From contig JAPOVS010000022.1 of the NCBI GenBank assembly GCA_026708055.1, positions 19,125 through 83,124 on the forward strand: DNA of 64,000 nt, given 5' to 3'. Origin of the DNA: a bacterium. Its GTDB lineage: Bacteria; Actinomycetota; Acidimicrobiia; Acidimicrobiales; CATQHL01. Every line of letters begins with the position of its first letter. Position 1 is the first letter of the stretch. Under the pieces are notes generated by a model. That model saw nothing but the letters and a program-made list of their open reading frames with translations, made no database searches and was not told the DNA's origin. The position numbers were made by a program, and so were the translations under genes. Of the stretch, positions 42,908-54,900 are shown one piece after another.

Positions 42908-42997
42908 GACAACCGGGGAGGGTGGGGGACGCCGGAGTCGAAGTCCGGATCGATTACGAGGCGGGAGCCGGACTCGGCACCGGCGGCGCCTGCCCGG
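42908..42997. repeat. dispersed repeat C, copy 2
   Basis: Matches 2451-2535 closely over about 70 bases, including the inverted repeat AGTCCGG ... CCGGACT. It ends immediately before the etfA stop codon. It may serve as a hairpin at the 3' end of etfA. Confidence 0.72.
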
Positions 42998-43975
42998 TCA
43001 GCCGCGGGCCTGCAGGGCTTCGATGAGGCGGGGCAGCACCTGGTGGACGTCGCCGACGATGCCGAGGTCGGCCACCCCGAAGATGGGGGCCTCGGCGTCC
43101 TTGTTGACGGCGACGATGTTGCGGGAGTTCTTCATCCCCACGAGGTGCTGGGTGGCGCCGGAGATGCCGCAGGCGATGTAGACGTCGGGCTTGACCACCT
43201 TGCCGGTCTGGCCCACCTGCTGGGAGTAGGGAACCCAGCCGGCGTCGACGATGGCGCGGGAGGCCCCCGCGGCGCCGCCCAGCAGGCCGGCGAGCTGCTC
43301 GATCATCTCGTACTTGCCGGCCTCGCCGAGGCCACGGCCGCCCGAGACCACCACGGCCGCCTCGTCCAGCTTGGGTCCCGTGGACTGCTCGGCCTGGCTG
43401 CCGATGACGACTGCGGCGCCGGCGGCGCCGCAGTCGGCGGCCGGCAGGTCCACCAGCTGCGCCGGCGGCCCGCCGGTCGGCTCGGCCTGGAACGACTTGG
43501 GGCGGATGAGGAAGATCTGCGGGCCGCCGGCGCCGGCGAAGCGGGTGTGCACGTTGGTGGTGCCACCGAAGACGGGCTCGATGCCGATCAGGGCGCCGTC
43601 GCTGACCGCCAGTTCGGTGACGTTGGTGACCACCGGGGTGTCCAGGCGGGCCGAGAGACGGCCGGCCACGTCGCGCCCGTCGTAGGTGGTGGCCGCCAGG
43701 ATCACCGCCGGCGGGTCCTCGGCTGCGGCCACAGCCTCCGCCAGCGAGGTCGCCAGCAGCGGGCCGACCAGGGCCTCGTCGGGACGCTCGAGATAGCGCA
43801 GGGCGGAGGCGCCGTGCTCGCCCGCCGCGGCGCTCACCGCGTCGGGGTCGCCGCCGGCGCAGACCGCCTCGACGCGCTCACCGAAGCGGCGCGCCGCCGC
43901 CAGCAGCTCCTGGGAGATCGACGCCACGCCACCGGGGGCGGGCTCGACGTGCACCCAGACGGTTCCGACACCCAT
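42998..43975 (-). CDS. etfA: electron transfer flavoprotein alpha subunit
   Basis: A 325-residue subunit carrying FAD at its C-terminal domain ([77 protein letters not shown]). ETF takes electrons from acyl-CoA and other dehydrogenases to the quinone pool. ATG 43975 gives [12 protein letters not shown]; it is 10 bases after etfB, so the two are one operon. Confidence 0.95.
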   Translation of the reverse strand: MGVGTVWVHVEPAPGGVASISQELLAAARRFGERVEAVCAGGDPDAVSAAAGEHGASALRYLERPDEALVGPLLATSLAEAVAAAEDPPAVILAATTYDGRDVAGRLSARLDTPVVTNVTELAVSDGALIGIEPVFGGTTNVHTRFAGAGGPQIFLIRPKSFQAEPTGGPPAQLVDLPAADCGAAGAAVVIGSQAEQSTGPKLDEAAVVVSGGRGLGEAGKYEMIEQLAGLLGGAAGASRAIVDAGWVPYSQQVGQTGKVVKPDVYIACGISGATQHLVGMKNSRNIVAVNKDAEAPIFGVADLGIVGDVHQVLPRLIEALQARG

Positions 43976-43985
43976 GGCGACCTCC

Positions 43986-44762
43986 CTAGAGGACCTTGAG
44001 TTCTTCCAGGAACGCCACGATGCGCTCGTGGCCGTCGCCCTCGTCGTCGACGATCTCGCCGGCCTCGCGGGCGGGCACGGGCGCCACCTCGACGATCTCC
44101 TGGCGGGCGCCGGCCCAGCCGACCTGGCCGGCCTCGATTCCCAGGTCGGCGATCCCGAGCCGGTCGGCGGGCTTGTTCTTGGCCGCCATGATGCCCTTGA
44201 AGGAGGGGTAGCGGGGCTCGACCACACCGGCGGTCACCGACAGCACCGCCGGCAGCGGGCAGACGACCTCGTCGTAGCCTTCCTCGGTCTGGCGCTGGAC
44301 GGTCACCTCGCCGTCGCCGAGGTTGACCGACTTGGCGAAGGTGACCGACGGCAGGCCCAGCAGTTCGGCGATCTGAGCGGGCACGGTGCCGGTGTAGCCG
44401 TCTGTGGACTCCGTGGCCGTCAGGATCAAGTCGGGCTCGGCTCGGCGCATCGCCGCCGCCAGAACCTTGGCGGTGCCGAGGGCGTCGCTGCCGGCCAGAG
44501 CCTCGTCGCTGACGAGGATGGCCCGGTCGGCCCCCATGGCCAGGGCGGTGCGCAGCCCGCCGAACTCCTCGTTGGGCGCCATCGAGACCACGATCACCTC
44601 GCCCTCGGTGGCCTCGGCCATCTGCAGCGCCATCTCGACGCCGTAGGAGTCGGACTCGTCGAGGATGAGCTTCTCGTCGCGGACCAGGGTGTTCGTATCC
44701 GGATCGAGCTTGCCGGGGTTCGCCGGGTCGGGGATCTGCTTCACACAGACTGCGATTCGCAC
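43986..44762 (-). CDS. etfB: electron transfer flavoprotein beta subunit
   Basis: A 258-residue partner of EtfA. Starts at GTG 44762 with the family N-terminus RIAVCVKQIPDP; the alternative TTG 8 codons upstream is not conserved. AMP-binding region residues VGADRAILVSDE and ALGTAKVLAAAM, the signature TESTDGYTGTVPAQIAELLGLP and a C-terminal PYPSFKGIMAAKNKP-like block (RYPSFKGIMAAKNKPAD) are present. First gene of etfBA. Confidence 0.95.
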   Translation of the reverse strand: MRIAVCVKQIPDPANPGKLDPDTNTLVRDEKLILDESDSYGVEMALQMAEATEGEVIVVSMAPNEEFGGLRTALAMGADRAILVSDEALAGSDALGTAKVLAAAMRRAEPDLILTATESTDGYTGTVPAQIAELLGLPSVTFAKSVNLGDGEVTVQRQTEEGYDEVVCPLPAVLSVTAGVVEPRYPSFKGIMAAKNKPADRLGIADLGIEAGQVGWAGARQEIVEVAPVPAREAGEIVDDEGDGHERIVAFLEELKVL

Positions 44763-44840
44763 CGTCAGAGTCTGCTGCTCGGCCAACCCGATTACAACGC
44801 GCCTCGGTGGCCGCCCGGGTGGACGCCGCCGGTGCCGTGA

Positions 44841-45830
44841 TTGTGGTCGGCGAGGACCGCAGCGCTAGCGTCGCGGGACGGGCCGGGCTCTGGAGAGGAG
44901 CCGAACCTGAAGCTGCTTCTGATCGTCAACCCCTCCGCGTCCTCGGTGTCGCCCCGGACCCGGGTGGTGGTGAACCGGATCCTGTCGCGGAGCCACGACG
45001 TGTCGGTGGCGATCACGACGAGGCGCGACCACGCCACCGCCCTGGCCCGCCGGGGTGTGGAGCGGGGCGCCGAGGCGGTGGTGGTGCTCGGGGGGGACGG
45101 CACCCTGAACGAGGCCGCCAACGGTCTCGTCGGCTCCGAGGCGGCGCTGGGGGTGCTGCCGGGCGGCTCCACCAACGTCTTCGCCCGCACGCTGGGGCTC
45201 CCCGACGAGCCGATCGACGCAGCCGAAGCGCTCCTGGGCGCCCTGGACAGCGGGGCGATCGAGCGCGTCGGCCTGGGGGCGGTCAACAACCGCCACTTCC
45301 TGTTCCACGTGGGCCTCGGCTTCGATGCCGCCGTGGTGGAGCGCGTCGAGCGGCGCAGCGACCTGAAGCGCACCCTGAACCACGCCCTGTTCGTGTACGC
45401 CACCGCGGTCACCTGGCTGCGGCACATCGACCGGGACGAGCCGTACTTCGCCCTGGAACTCCCCGACGGCCGCCGCATCGAGGACGGCTGCTTCGCGGTG
45501 TGCCTGAACACCAACCCGTACACGTACCTGGGCACGCGGCCCCTGAATCTGGCGCCGCGCGCCTCGCTGGGCGAGCCGCTGGTGCTGCTCTCGGTGCGCG
45601 ACTTCACCGGGCCCGGGCTCGGCCGGCTGGTGATGCAGGCGCTGCGCAGCGAGGGCGGCGTGGCGGCGGGCGGCGAGGTGGACTACGCCGAAGGGGTCAC
45701 CGATCTGCGGGTCGTCGGGCACCGCCCGGTGCCGGTACAGGTGGACGGGGACTTCGCCGGGCGGCTCATGCAGTTGCGCCTGACCTGGCGACCCGAGGCG
45801 CTGCGGCTGGTGCTGCCCTTCGGCTACTGA
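44841..45830 (+). CDS. diacylglycerol kinase-family lipid kinase
   Basis: A 329-residue protein with the DAGK catalytic fold: LLLIVNPSASSVS, the nucleotide motif VVVLGGDGTLNEAANGL, LPGGSTNVFARTLGLP, HVGLGFDAAVVERVE. Such enzymes phosphorylate diacylglycerol, phosphatidylinositol mannoside precursors or related lipids. The in-frame GTG at 44841 is the conventional start, but a strong GGAGAGGAG stands 6 bases before CTG 44907, which begins exactly at the family N-terminus (LKLLLIVNP), so a CTG start is likely. Convergent with the phosphodiesterase gene, overlapping by 7 bases. Confidence 0.9.
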   Translation: MWSARTAALASRDGPGSGEEPNLKLLLIVNPSASSVSPRTRVVVNRILSRSHDVSVAITTRRDHATALARRGVERGAEAVVVLGGDGTLNEAANGLVGSEAALGVLPGGSTNVFARTLGLPDEPIDAAEALLGALDSGAIERVGLGAVNNRHFLFHVGLGFDAAVVERVERRSDLKRTLNHALFVYATAVTWLRHIDRDEPYFALELPDGRRIEDGCFAVCLNTNPYTYLGTRPLNLAPRASLGEPLVLLSVRDFTGPGLGRLVMQALRSEGGVAAGGEVDYAEGVTDLRVVGHRPVPVQVDGDFAGRLMQLRLTWRPEALRLVLPFGY

Positions 45831-46531
45831 GACCCGCCCTCGGCGGTGACCTGCTCCAGGATCGCCCGCACCTTCGGGCAGTCGTCGGTGATGATGGCGT
45901 CCACGCCGAGGCGCACGAACTCCTCGACGGCGGCGGCCTCGTTGACCGTCCAGACCCACACCGCCACCGACGCCCGGCGCGCCCGGCGCAGCAGCGCCGC
46001 GTCCACGGTGGCGTAGTAAGGATGGATCGCCACGTGCCCGGAGGCGGCGGCGCGGTCGGGGCCCTGCAGCACCCGCACGGGGTCGAACATCAGCAGACCC
46101 GTGGCCAGCCGGTCGTCGACCTCCCGGATGCGTTCGATTGTGGTGGTGTTGAAGGACGAGATCATGACCTCGTCGTAGGGGCGGTAGGCCGAGACGAGGC
46201 CGGCGACGGCGGTGGCGATGGTGTTGTCGCCGTCGTAGCCGGGCTCGTCGGGATCGTTCTTGATCTCCACCAGCACGCCCATGCCCTCGCAGGCCTCGAA
46301 GGCCTCGGCGAGGGAGGGAACCCAGTCGGGCAACTCGTCGAGGGGGGTGTCGGCGACGAGCCTGCCGTCGGGCAGGTGGGCATCGTGGTGGGCGACCAGC
46401 ACGTGGTCAACCGTGCGCCGCACGTCGAGTTCGACCCAGTCGGCGCCGAGCCGGCGCGCCAGCCGGAACGCCTCGGCGGTGTTCTGGCGGACACCGGTCG
46501 AAGCGCCGCGGTGCGCCACCACCAGCGTCAT
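45824..46531 (-). CDS. glycerophosphodiester phosphodiesterase
   Basis: A 235-residue GDPD-family enzyme hydrolysing glycerophosphodiesters to glycerol 3-phosphate. VVAHRGAS...QNTAEAF holds the first catalytic His, ADWVELDVRRTVD the metal-binding Glu/Asp, and LVAHHDAHL the second His; EIKNDPDEPGYDG and the C-terminal VWVWTVNE and DAIITDDCP complete the TIM barrel. No signal peptide, so it is cytoplasmic. ATG 46531 gives the usual MTLVVAHRGAS start. Confidence 0.93.
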   Translation of the reverse strand: MTLVVAHRGASTGVRQNTAEAFRLARRLGADWVELDVRRTVDHVLVAHHDAHLPDGRLVADTPLDELPDWVPSLAEAFEACEGMGVLVEIKNDPDEPGYDGDNTIATAVAGLVSAYRPYDEVMISSFNTTTIERIREVDDRLATGLLMFDPVRVLQGPDRAAASGHVAIHPYYATVDAALLRRARRASVAVWVWTVNEAAAVEEFVRLGVDAIITDDCPKVRAILEQVTAEGGSQ

Positions 46532-46759
46532 CGGCCCGCCCCGGCGACGGCGCGGCGCGGCCGCTCGTCGTTTCCACATGTGTGCGCCACAGCCCTCCCT
46601 CCGGCCGGTCCCGCCAAGTCACTGACAGGTTGTGCCCAAGCTTCCCACAGTCGATCTTGAACTTTCCACAGGCGATCGTTATCGTTACGGCCTACCCGCC
46701 GGCGCGACCGACGACGTTCGCGCCAACCGTATCCACCAGCCTGCAACCGGGAGAGCGAG

Positions 46760-47029
46760 TTGGCACTCACCTTGCCTGCGGCGTCGCCGGGCGAAACCGA
46801 CTGGCGAACGCTGGCCGCCTGCCGGAACACAGACCCTGCTCTGTTCTTCCCCATCGGGACCACCGGTCCGGCCGTCGAGCAGATCCAGAGCGCCAAGGCC
46901 GTCTGCGGCCAGTGCCCGGCCCGCGAGCCGTGCCTGGACTTCGCCATGAGCACCCGCCAGGACTCCGGCGTGTGGGGCGGCATGACCGAGGACGAGCGCC
47001 ACCGGCTGCGACGCCTCAGCCGGGCCTGA
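46760..47029 (+). CDS. WhiB-family iron-sulfur transcriptional regulator
   Basis: An 89-residue protein with four iron-sulfur cysteines at C21, C49, C52 and C58 (C-x27-C-x2-C-x5-C), followed by SGVWGGMTEDERHRLRRL, the WhiB turn and basic DNA-contact tail. It starts at TTG 46760 after a GGGAGAG element. WhiB proteins are found only in actinobacteria and their phages and bind the sigma factor to control development or stress genes. The short N-terminus suggests the WhiB1/WhmE-like class, but the subtype is uncertain. Confidence 0.94.
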   Translation: MALTLPAASPGETDWRTLAACRNTDPALFFPIGTTGPAVEQIQSAKAVCGQCPAREPCLDFAMSTRQDSGVWGGMTEDERHRLRRLSRA

Positions 47030-47087
47030 GCGCCCCGGGGCCCGGCCCCGGCGAATCAGCGCCGGTCGATCAGCTCGGTCGACCAGC

Positions 47088-48278
<1,191 letters not shown>

Positions 48279-48464
48279 CGACACCGGTGACCGCAGGCTA
48301 GCGGCGCGCCCCGCCATTCCCGGCCGGAGGCTGCCGGCGGTGGGTGCCCCACCTCGAGATCTGCCGTCCGGGCGGGGCGGAATAGGTGGAGAAGTGCTTT
48401 CAGTTGGGCGGGTGGGGGTCGTAGAATCCCGCATCGCTGTGTGCGCCTCTGGGAGACCCGCGGA

Positions 48465-48947
48465 GTGACCCTCTACCTCATCCGTCACGCCGATGCCGGC
48501 AAGCGCGATCCGTACTCACACGATGATCATCTGCGCGGGCTCAGCGAGGACGGCATGCGGCAGGCCGTCCGCATCGCCGACCGCCTCGGCGACGCCGGTG
48601 TGACCCGGGTGCTCTCGAGCCCCTTCCCGCGCTGCGTCCAGACCGTGGAGCCGCTGGCTCGCCGCCTGGGGGTGGAAGTGGAATCACAGCCCGTCCTGGC
48701 CGAGGGTGCCGACGGGCGCCGCACGTTCGCCCTCATGGCGGCGTTGGCCAGCACCGACGCGGTGCTCTGCAGCCACGGCGACGTGATCCCCGAGGTGATC
48801 CGGCTGCTGCGGATCACGGGCACGGTCATCAACGGCGAGCGCGGCAACGCCAAGGGCTCGATCTGGACGATCATCAGCGACGGCGAGTCCCTGCTGACCG
48901 CCGAGTACGCCAAGACGCCCCGCAAACCCGACGCCGTCCTGCACTAG
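48465..48947 (+). CDS. sixA: phosphohistidine phosphatase SixA-like
   Basis: A 160-residue histidine phosphatase: TLYLIRHADAGKRDPYSHDDHLRGLSEDG has the catalytic RHA, LSSPFPRCVQTVEPLA the second motif and VLCSHGDVIPEVI the second His. GTG 48465 starts right at the fold and follows GGGAG; the upstream GTG 48441 adds nothing conserved. SixA-type enzymes remove phosphate from His in phosphorelay or PTS proteins, but many homologues have other substrates. Its stop TAG shares a CTAG with the stop of the convergent giant gene. Confidence 0.85.
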   Translation: MTLYLIRHADAGKRDPYSHDDHLRGLSEDGMRQAVRIADRLGDAGVTRVLSSPFPRCVQTVEPLARRLGVEVESQPVLAEGADGRRTFALMAALASTDAVLCSHGDVIPEVIRLLRITGTVINGERGNAKGSIWTIISDGESLLTAEYAKTPRKPDAVLH

Positions 48948-51900
48948 TCGTCGTTGATGATGGTGCCGGTGGCGGTGCCTCGGGCGATGGTGGCGCCGGC
49001 AGGGTTGGACAGAACGACCTGGAAGGTCTCGTCCCGTTCGCGCCTGGTGTCGTCGCGGACGGCGATGTGGATGGTGGCGCGGGTGGTTCCGGGCGGCAAG
49101 ACGAGCGTCCTGGCCCGGACGTCGCCGAAGTCGACCGACCCGTAAGCGGTCCCTTCGACGGTGGCGTAGTCGACGGTCACCCTCTCGGTGGACGCTTCGC
49201 TGAGCGTCACCCGGAAGGACAGCACCCAGCTCTCCTCGACGTCGCGGACGTCGTCGATGGCAATGGTGGGCAGGTTCCGGGGCGGCGGGGCGTCGTCGTT
49301 GGCAATGGCGACCTCGACGGGGCCGCCGGAGGCGCTGATGCCGCCGGAGAGGCCGGCTCCGGTCGGGGCGCGCCGCCCGGCGCCGAAGGCGACGCGCACG
49401 GTGCGCTCGTCGGTGTCGTCGTTGGGCAGCGCCGTCAGCAGCAGCGTCGCCACCCGCGCGCCCGCCGCGAGGGCCACCGCCGGGTCCTGGGCGCTGTGGG
49501 GCGCCCCGGTCAGCAGCGTCACGTGCTCGTTGACGCCCTGGCCCTGCTTGAGGGCGAGCGTGTAGTGGCTGCCCGCGGCGGCGCCGGTCACCGACAGCGG
49601 CGCCGTGAGGGACTCGCCGGCGGCCAAGGCGCGGCCGGCGGTCACGGTGACCTCGCGGGCGCCGCCGTCCTCGGCTATGGCGCCGCCGGCAGGAGCGGCG
49701 AGGGTGACCGCGGTGGCGTCGTCGTCGGCGACGTCGACCGTGGCGGCGCCGTGGGACGAGGACACGGTGTAGCCGCTGCCCGCGTTGACGGTGACCGTCA
49801 CCGAGCCGTCGGCCTCGTCGGCGCTGTCACCGGCGGTGGCGACGCTGAAGCTCTTGGCGCCGCCGGTGGGGACCGTGACGGTCCTGGTCCCGGTCGAGGC
49901 GCCGAAGTCGCCGCTCTGGGTGACGGTCACGCTCACGGTCAGCGGGGCCGACGGCGCCGGGGCGGCGGTGACGGTGAAGGACGCGTTCTGGCCTTCGGTG
50001 ACGCCCGCGCCGGCGGTGACGCTGACCTCCGGCACCGCGGGAGGCGGCGGCGGGTCGTCGTCGTCGGCGACGGTCACGGTCGCGGCGCCCCGGGCAGCCG
50101 AGACGGTGTAGCCCTGGCCGGCGTTCACCGTCAAGGTGACCGAGCCGTCGGCCTCGTCGGTGCTGTCGCCGGCGGTGGCGACGGTGAAGCTCTTGGCGCC
50201 GCTGGCGGGGACCGTGACGGTCTTGGTGCCCGTCGGGGCGCCGTAGTCGCCGCTCTGGGTGACGGTCACGCTCACGGTCAGCGGCGACGAAGGCGCCGGG
50301 GCGGCGGTGACGGTGAAGGACGCGTTCTGGCCTTCGGTGACGCCCGCGCCGGCGGTGACGCTGACCTCCGGCACCGCGGGAGGAGGCGGGGGAGGAGGCG
50401 GCGGCGGGGGCGGGGGCGGCGCGGCGCGGCAGGCTTCGAGGCGGTCCAGCTCGGCGTAGATCTTCTGCCAGAGCGCGTTGGGGCCGTCGCCCTGCCAGTT
50501 GGGCGTCCGGCGGTCCGCTCGGGCCTTGAGCGCCGCGACCGTGTAGGTGTCGGCGCCCAGCATGGTGTTGTGGGCGCGGGTGAACGTGTCCACCAGGTCG
50601 GGCCGCGTCCCGTTCCACGGGTCGGCGGTCTTGGCTGCGACCTCGGCGAGCAGCGCCGCGTCGGCGGTGGTGCAGGTCGGCGGCGGCGGGGCGTCGTCGT
50701 CGGCGACCGCGACGGCGGCGGCGCCCCGGGAGGGGGACACGGTGTAGCCGGTGCCCGCGTTCACTGTCACGCTCACCGAGCCGTCGGCCTCGTCGGCGCT
50801 GTCGTCGGCGGTGGCGACGCTGTACTGCGCCGAGCCGCCCGTGGGCACCATCACAGTCTTGGAACCCGTTGACACTCCGTAGTCGCCGCGCTGGGTGACG
50901 GTCACCGAGACCGCCAGCGGGGCCGACGGCGCCGGTGCAGCGGTGACGGTGAAGACAGCAGCGGCGCCTTCGGTGACGCCCGCCCCGGCGGTGACGCTGA
51001 CCTCCGGGGTGCCCGGCGGCGGCGGGTCGGCGGTGGTGACGGTGACGGTCTGGCTGGACTTGGCCGCCACGGCGCTGCCCCGCTTCACCACCATGACCCG
51101 CACCTGGTGGTCGGTGGCGGCGGTGAGGCCGCTGACGGTGTGGGACGTGCCGGCCACGCGGGCCGTCTGCGGCTGGGTCTGGCCGGCGGCCTGCCAGCGC
51201 ACCTCGTAGCCGTCGGCGCCCTCCGCGGCGTTCCAGGCGACGGTGAAGCCGGTGGCGGTGATGTCGTAGACGGTCAGCATGTTGATGCGGTCGGCGGCGG
51301 GCGCGCCGGGGTTGAGGTGCAGGATGTCGGCCGGCACCTCCTCGACGGGGCTGTAGGCCACCAGCGGCTTCGCGGTGGCGGCCGGCACCTCGGCGCGGAG
51401 GTCGACGGCCTCGACGCCGTCGCCGAGGGTGATCCGGTCCCCGGTGAGGGGGAAGCCCTCGGGCAGTTCCAGCACGATGCCCCTGTAGAGGTTCAGCGCG
51501 GCCCGCAGCGGGATGAGGGTGCCTCGCACCGCTCCGTCCGCGGTCCGCTCCGCCGGCGGATAGTCCTCGCGCACGGTCTGGGCCGGGTCGGTCCGCAGGT
51601 GGTGTACCGAGATGGGGAACTCGGTCTTGCGGTTCAGGAAGAGGTGGTCGCCGCTGTCGTACCGGTGTACCCGGGCGGTCAGCGGGTCGTCGTCGGTGTG
51701 GGTCAGCGCGACGGCGTGGTTGGCGGTGTCGATGGTGACGATCGGCGGCGGGACGAGGGGGCTGCCGCCGGGCGCGTCGAGCAGCTCGAGGCGGCCGCGC
51801 ACCAGCACGTCGCGCTCGACGACGTTGTCGTCCTTGGAGTGCAGGACGACTTGGCTCACCGTGGCGCCGGTGCGCATGGTGGGGAAGGTGATCTTGGTGC

Positions 51901-54900
51901 CGTCGGCGCTGAGGCACCCCGCGCAGTCGGCGTCCGCCCCGGAGAAGTCGCCGCCGACGGTGGCGGCGCGCAGCGAGAGGACCGGGGTCACGTCCACCGG
52001 CACGGGCCGGTCGGCGGTCACCGTGAGGCGCACCGTGCCGCTGTCGGCCTCGGTGAGGGTCGCCGCGCCCGGCGCGAGGCTGAGCTTGGTGCGCCCGTCG
52101 TTGTCCACGACCTGGAAGCGCAGCGTCGTCTCCTTGCCGTTGAAGAACGGGTCCCGCGACTCGAACCGGATCGTGACCTCGACGGGGTCCAGCGCCCGGG
52201 TGGCGACGTCCTCGAGGCCGTGCACGGCCCAATTCCTGTCCTGGTAGAAGTTCGGTCCGAAGGTGACGACACTGGACGCCGAGATGTCGGCGGCGCCCCT
52301 CGTGACGCTTATATGCCCCGTCACGAAGTGCGCCGGCCGCCGCGTCAGCGTGGTGTAGAGCTGCCGCCACTTCCCCTCGCCGACCGACAGGGGGCCCGCC
52401 TCGCAGTAGCCGTCGGCGGTGTCGCAGTTGAGGGTGGCCGGCGGCGGGACGTACTCGTCGTCGATGATGCGCATGGAGACGAAGGAGGGCTGGGCTGTGC
52501 CGACGCCTGCGGGCAGGCGGTCGTCGTCGATGTCCACGTCGAAGCTCTCGTGGTCGCTGTCGCTGTCGTGGCGGGTCCGCAGCGTGACCGAGCCCTCCAG
52601 GGTGCGGGCGCCGATGCGGACGCTGGAGGGGACGCTGAAGTCGCCCGCCTCCGCCGAGTACCGGGTGATGTCGAGGGGGACGCTGACGGTCCCCCGCAGC
52701 GCCGAGGCCAGCCTGGCCGTCAGGGTGGCGGTCTCCCCTTCGCCCACCCGGACCGTCGACGCGTGCAGGGTGAGCACCGGGTCCGGCTCGTCGTCGGTCA
52801 CGTACGCCGTGACCGCGTCGGCAGTGAGGCCCCGGAACTCGGCGTCGAGCGTCCTGACGCGGTGGGTGATCTCCGCGGCGCGGCGGTCGTCGGGGTTGGC
52901 GAAGATGTCGTCGACCGCCCGCACCGTGATGGTCTGGGGCCGGTTCCATGTAGAGGGGCCGAACGTGACGGTCAACAGCGACGAGAAGTGGCTGCCGTCC
53001 GTGCTCACCTCCGCTGCTCCCGGCGCGGTCGACCTGACGGTGATCATCACCGCCCGCGCGGGCTGCTTGCCCAGCGCGAGCGTGTAGGTGTCGGTGCCGC
53101 TGGGCTCGGCGGCCCGCGTCGCGCCGCCGGACTCGACGACCCTCACCGCCAGTTCGTCGTTGTCGGCCACCGCCACCCGGAGGTCGCCGCTGTCGGCCGC
53201 GCTGTAGCCGCCGCCGGAGGGGGTGTGGGTGAGCGCCAGCACGTCGTCGGCGGTGTCGGTGTCGTCCTCGGCGGCTGTCACCGTGACGGTCTGCGGCGTG
53301 TCCCAGGTGCCGTTCGTGCCGCCGGTGAAGGTGAGGCTCGCGGGCGCAGCCGTCAGGCCCGCCCCGCTGATCGCAACGGTCACCGTCGCGGTCGGCTCGG
53401 TGGCCAGCTTCACGGTGTAGTCGGCGCCGGCGCCCTCGGCGACTGTCACCGCCGCGGAGTCGAACACGAACCCCTTCTTGTCGTTGTCGTCGATGATGAT
53501 CTGCGACACGTGGGTCTCGCCCAAGTCGTAGGCGGCGCGGTCCACGAGGGTGAGGAGCGCCGCCTCGGCGCCCTCGGCGTGGTCGTCGTCGGTGATCGGC
53601 ACCGTGAAGTGAACCAGGTTGGCGCCCACCGGGACGGTGACGCTGCCCGAGGCGGGCAGGTCCGCCCCCGGCGTGGCGTCGGGGAGGGTCCCGTACAGCG
53701 CGAGGGCGTCGCCCGTGACCGTGTACTCCACGAGCAGCGGCACCGCCGGCGCGGGCCACACCGTCATCGTCATCGTCACCGACCCGGCGCCCTCGGCGGT
53801 CCGGCGGCTCGCCGAGCCGAGGGACGCCACCGGCGTCGCGCCCGGCTGGTCGCTGGGCCCGATGGTCAGGGTGTGTACGGAGGAGGCGGTGTCCAGCGCG
53901 TAGCGGTTGTCGGCGGGCACAGTCAGCGTCAGGACGATCGTCTCGGCGGCCTCCTCGGCGCTGTCGTCGGTGATGGCCACGGGGATGTTCACGCTGGTGG
54001 CCTGCGCCGGCACGTCGATGGTGCCGCTGCTGCTGGTGACCCCGGCGATGCTGTAGTCGGTGCCCCGCACAGCGGTGCCGGAGAGGGTGTAGCTCACGGT
54101 GACCGCCGTCGCCTGCGCCTCGCTGAGGTTCACCGTCACGTTGACGGTGCCCGCGTCCTCGTTCGCGCCCTGGGAGGTCTGCGCGAACGAGGCGACGAGG
54201 AGGCCCTGGGCGCCCACCTTGAACACCGGCGACATGGCGAAGAGGGAGTTGGTGTTGGTGCGGGTCTGCCCGGCGGTGCTCAGCGGCCCCCACACCCGGG
54301 CGTCCGCGTGGCCGCCGACCTCCACTTGGCCCGAGCCGCCCAGGTGCTTGGTGGACTGCTTGGTGCAGTCGTTGTTGCTGCCGGTGAACGGGAAGTTGTT
54401 GTCGCCGTGGCCGGTGCCGTCCTCGTCGCGCTGGTCGGCGAGGTCGTCGTTCTTCCACCAGCGCTCGCGGGGGTTGGTGTTGTGGGTGGAGTCCCGGGTG
54501 CAGAAGTCCTGGTAGTCGTCGGCGATGAGGGCGCCGCCGCCTGAGGCGTCCATCCAGTAGATGGGGATGTTCGGGCGCCAGTTGCTGCCGTCGCGCATGT
54601 CGAGGTGGGTCCGGACGTCGACGGCGTTGGTGGCGCCCACGACCTTGAACAGGCTGGCGTAGGGGTGCATGGCGTTGAGCGAGCCGCCCGCCACCTCGCC
54701 CTGCACGTAGCCGTCGTAGGTCGCGATGCCGGTGGCGGTGGCGGCCCACCTGCTGGTGGTGCGGAACATGAGGCGGAACTTCTGGCCCGCGACGCGCAAG
54801 GCGCTGGGGATCAGCGGGCTGTCCCCGGCGAGGGTGTAGGAGCCGTCGGCGTTGGCGGTCACCGTCGATTGGTCGTTGACGGCGATGGTGAGGGTGTGCG

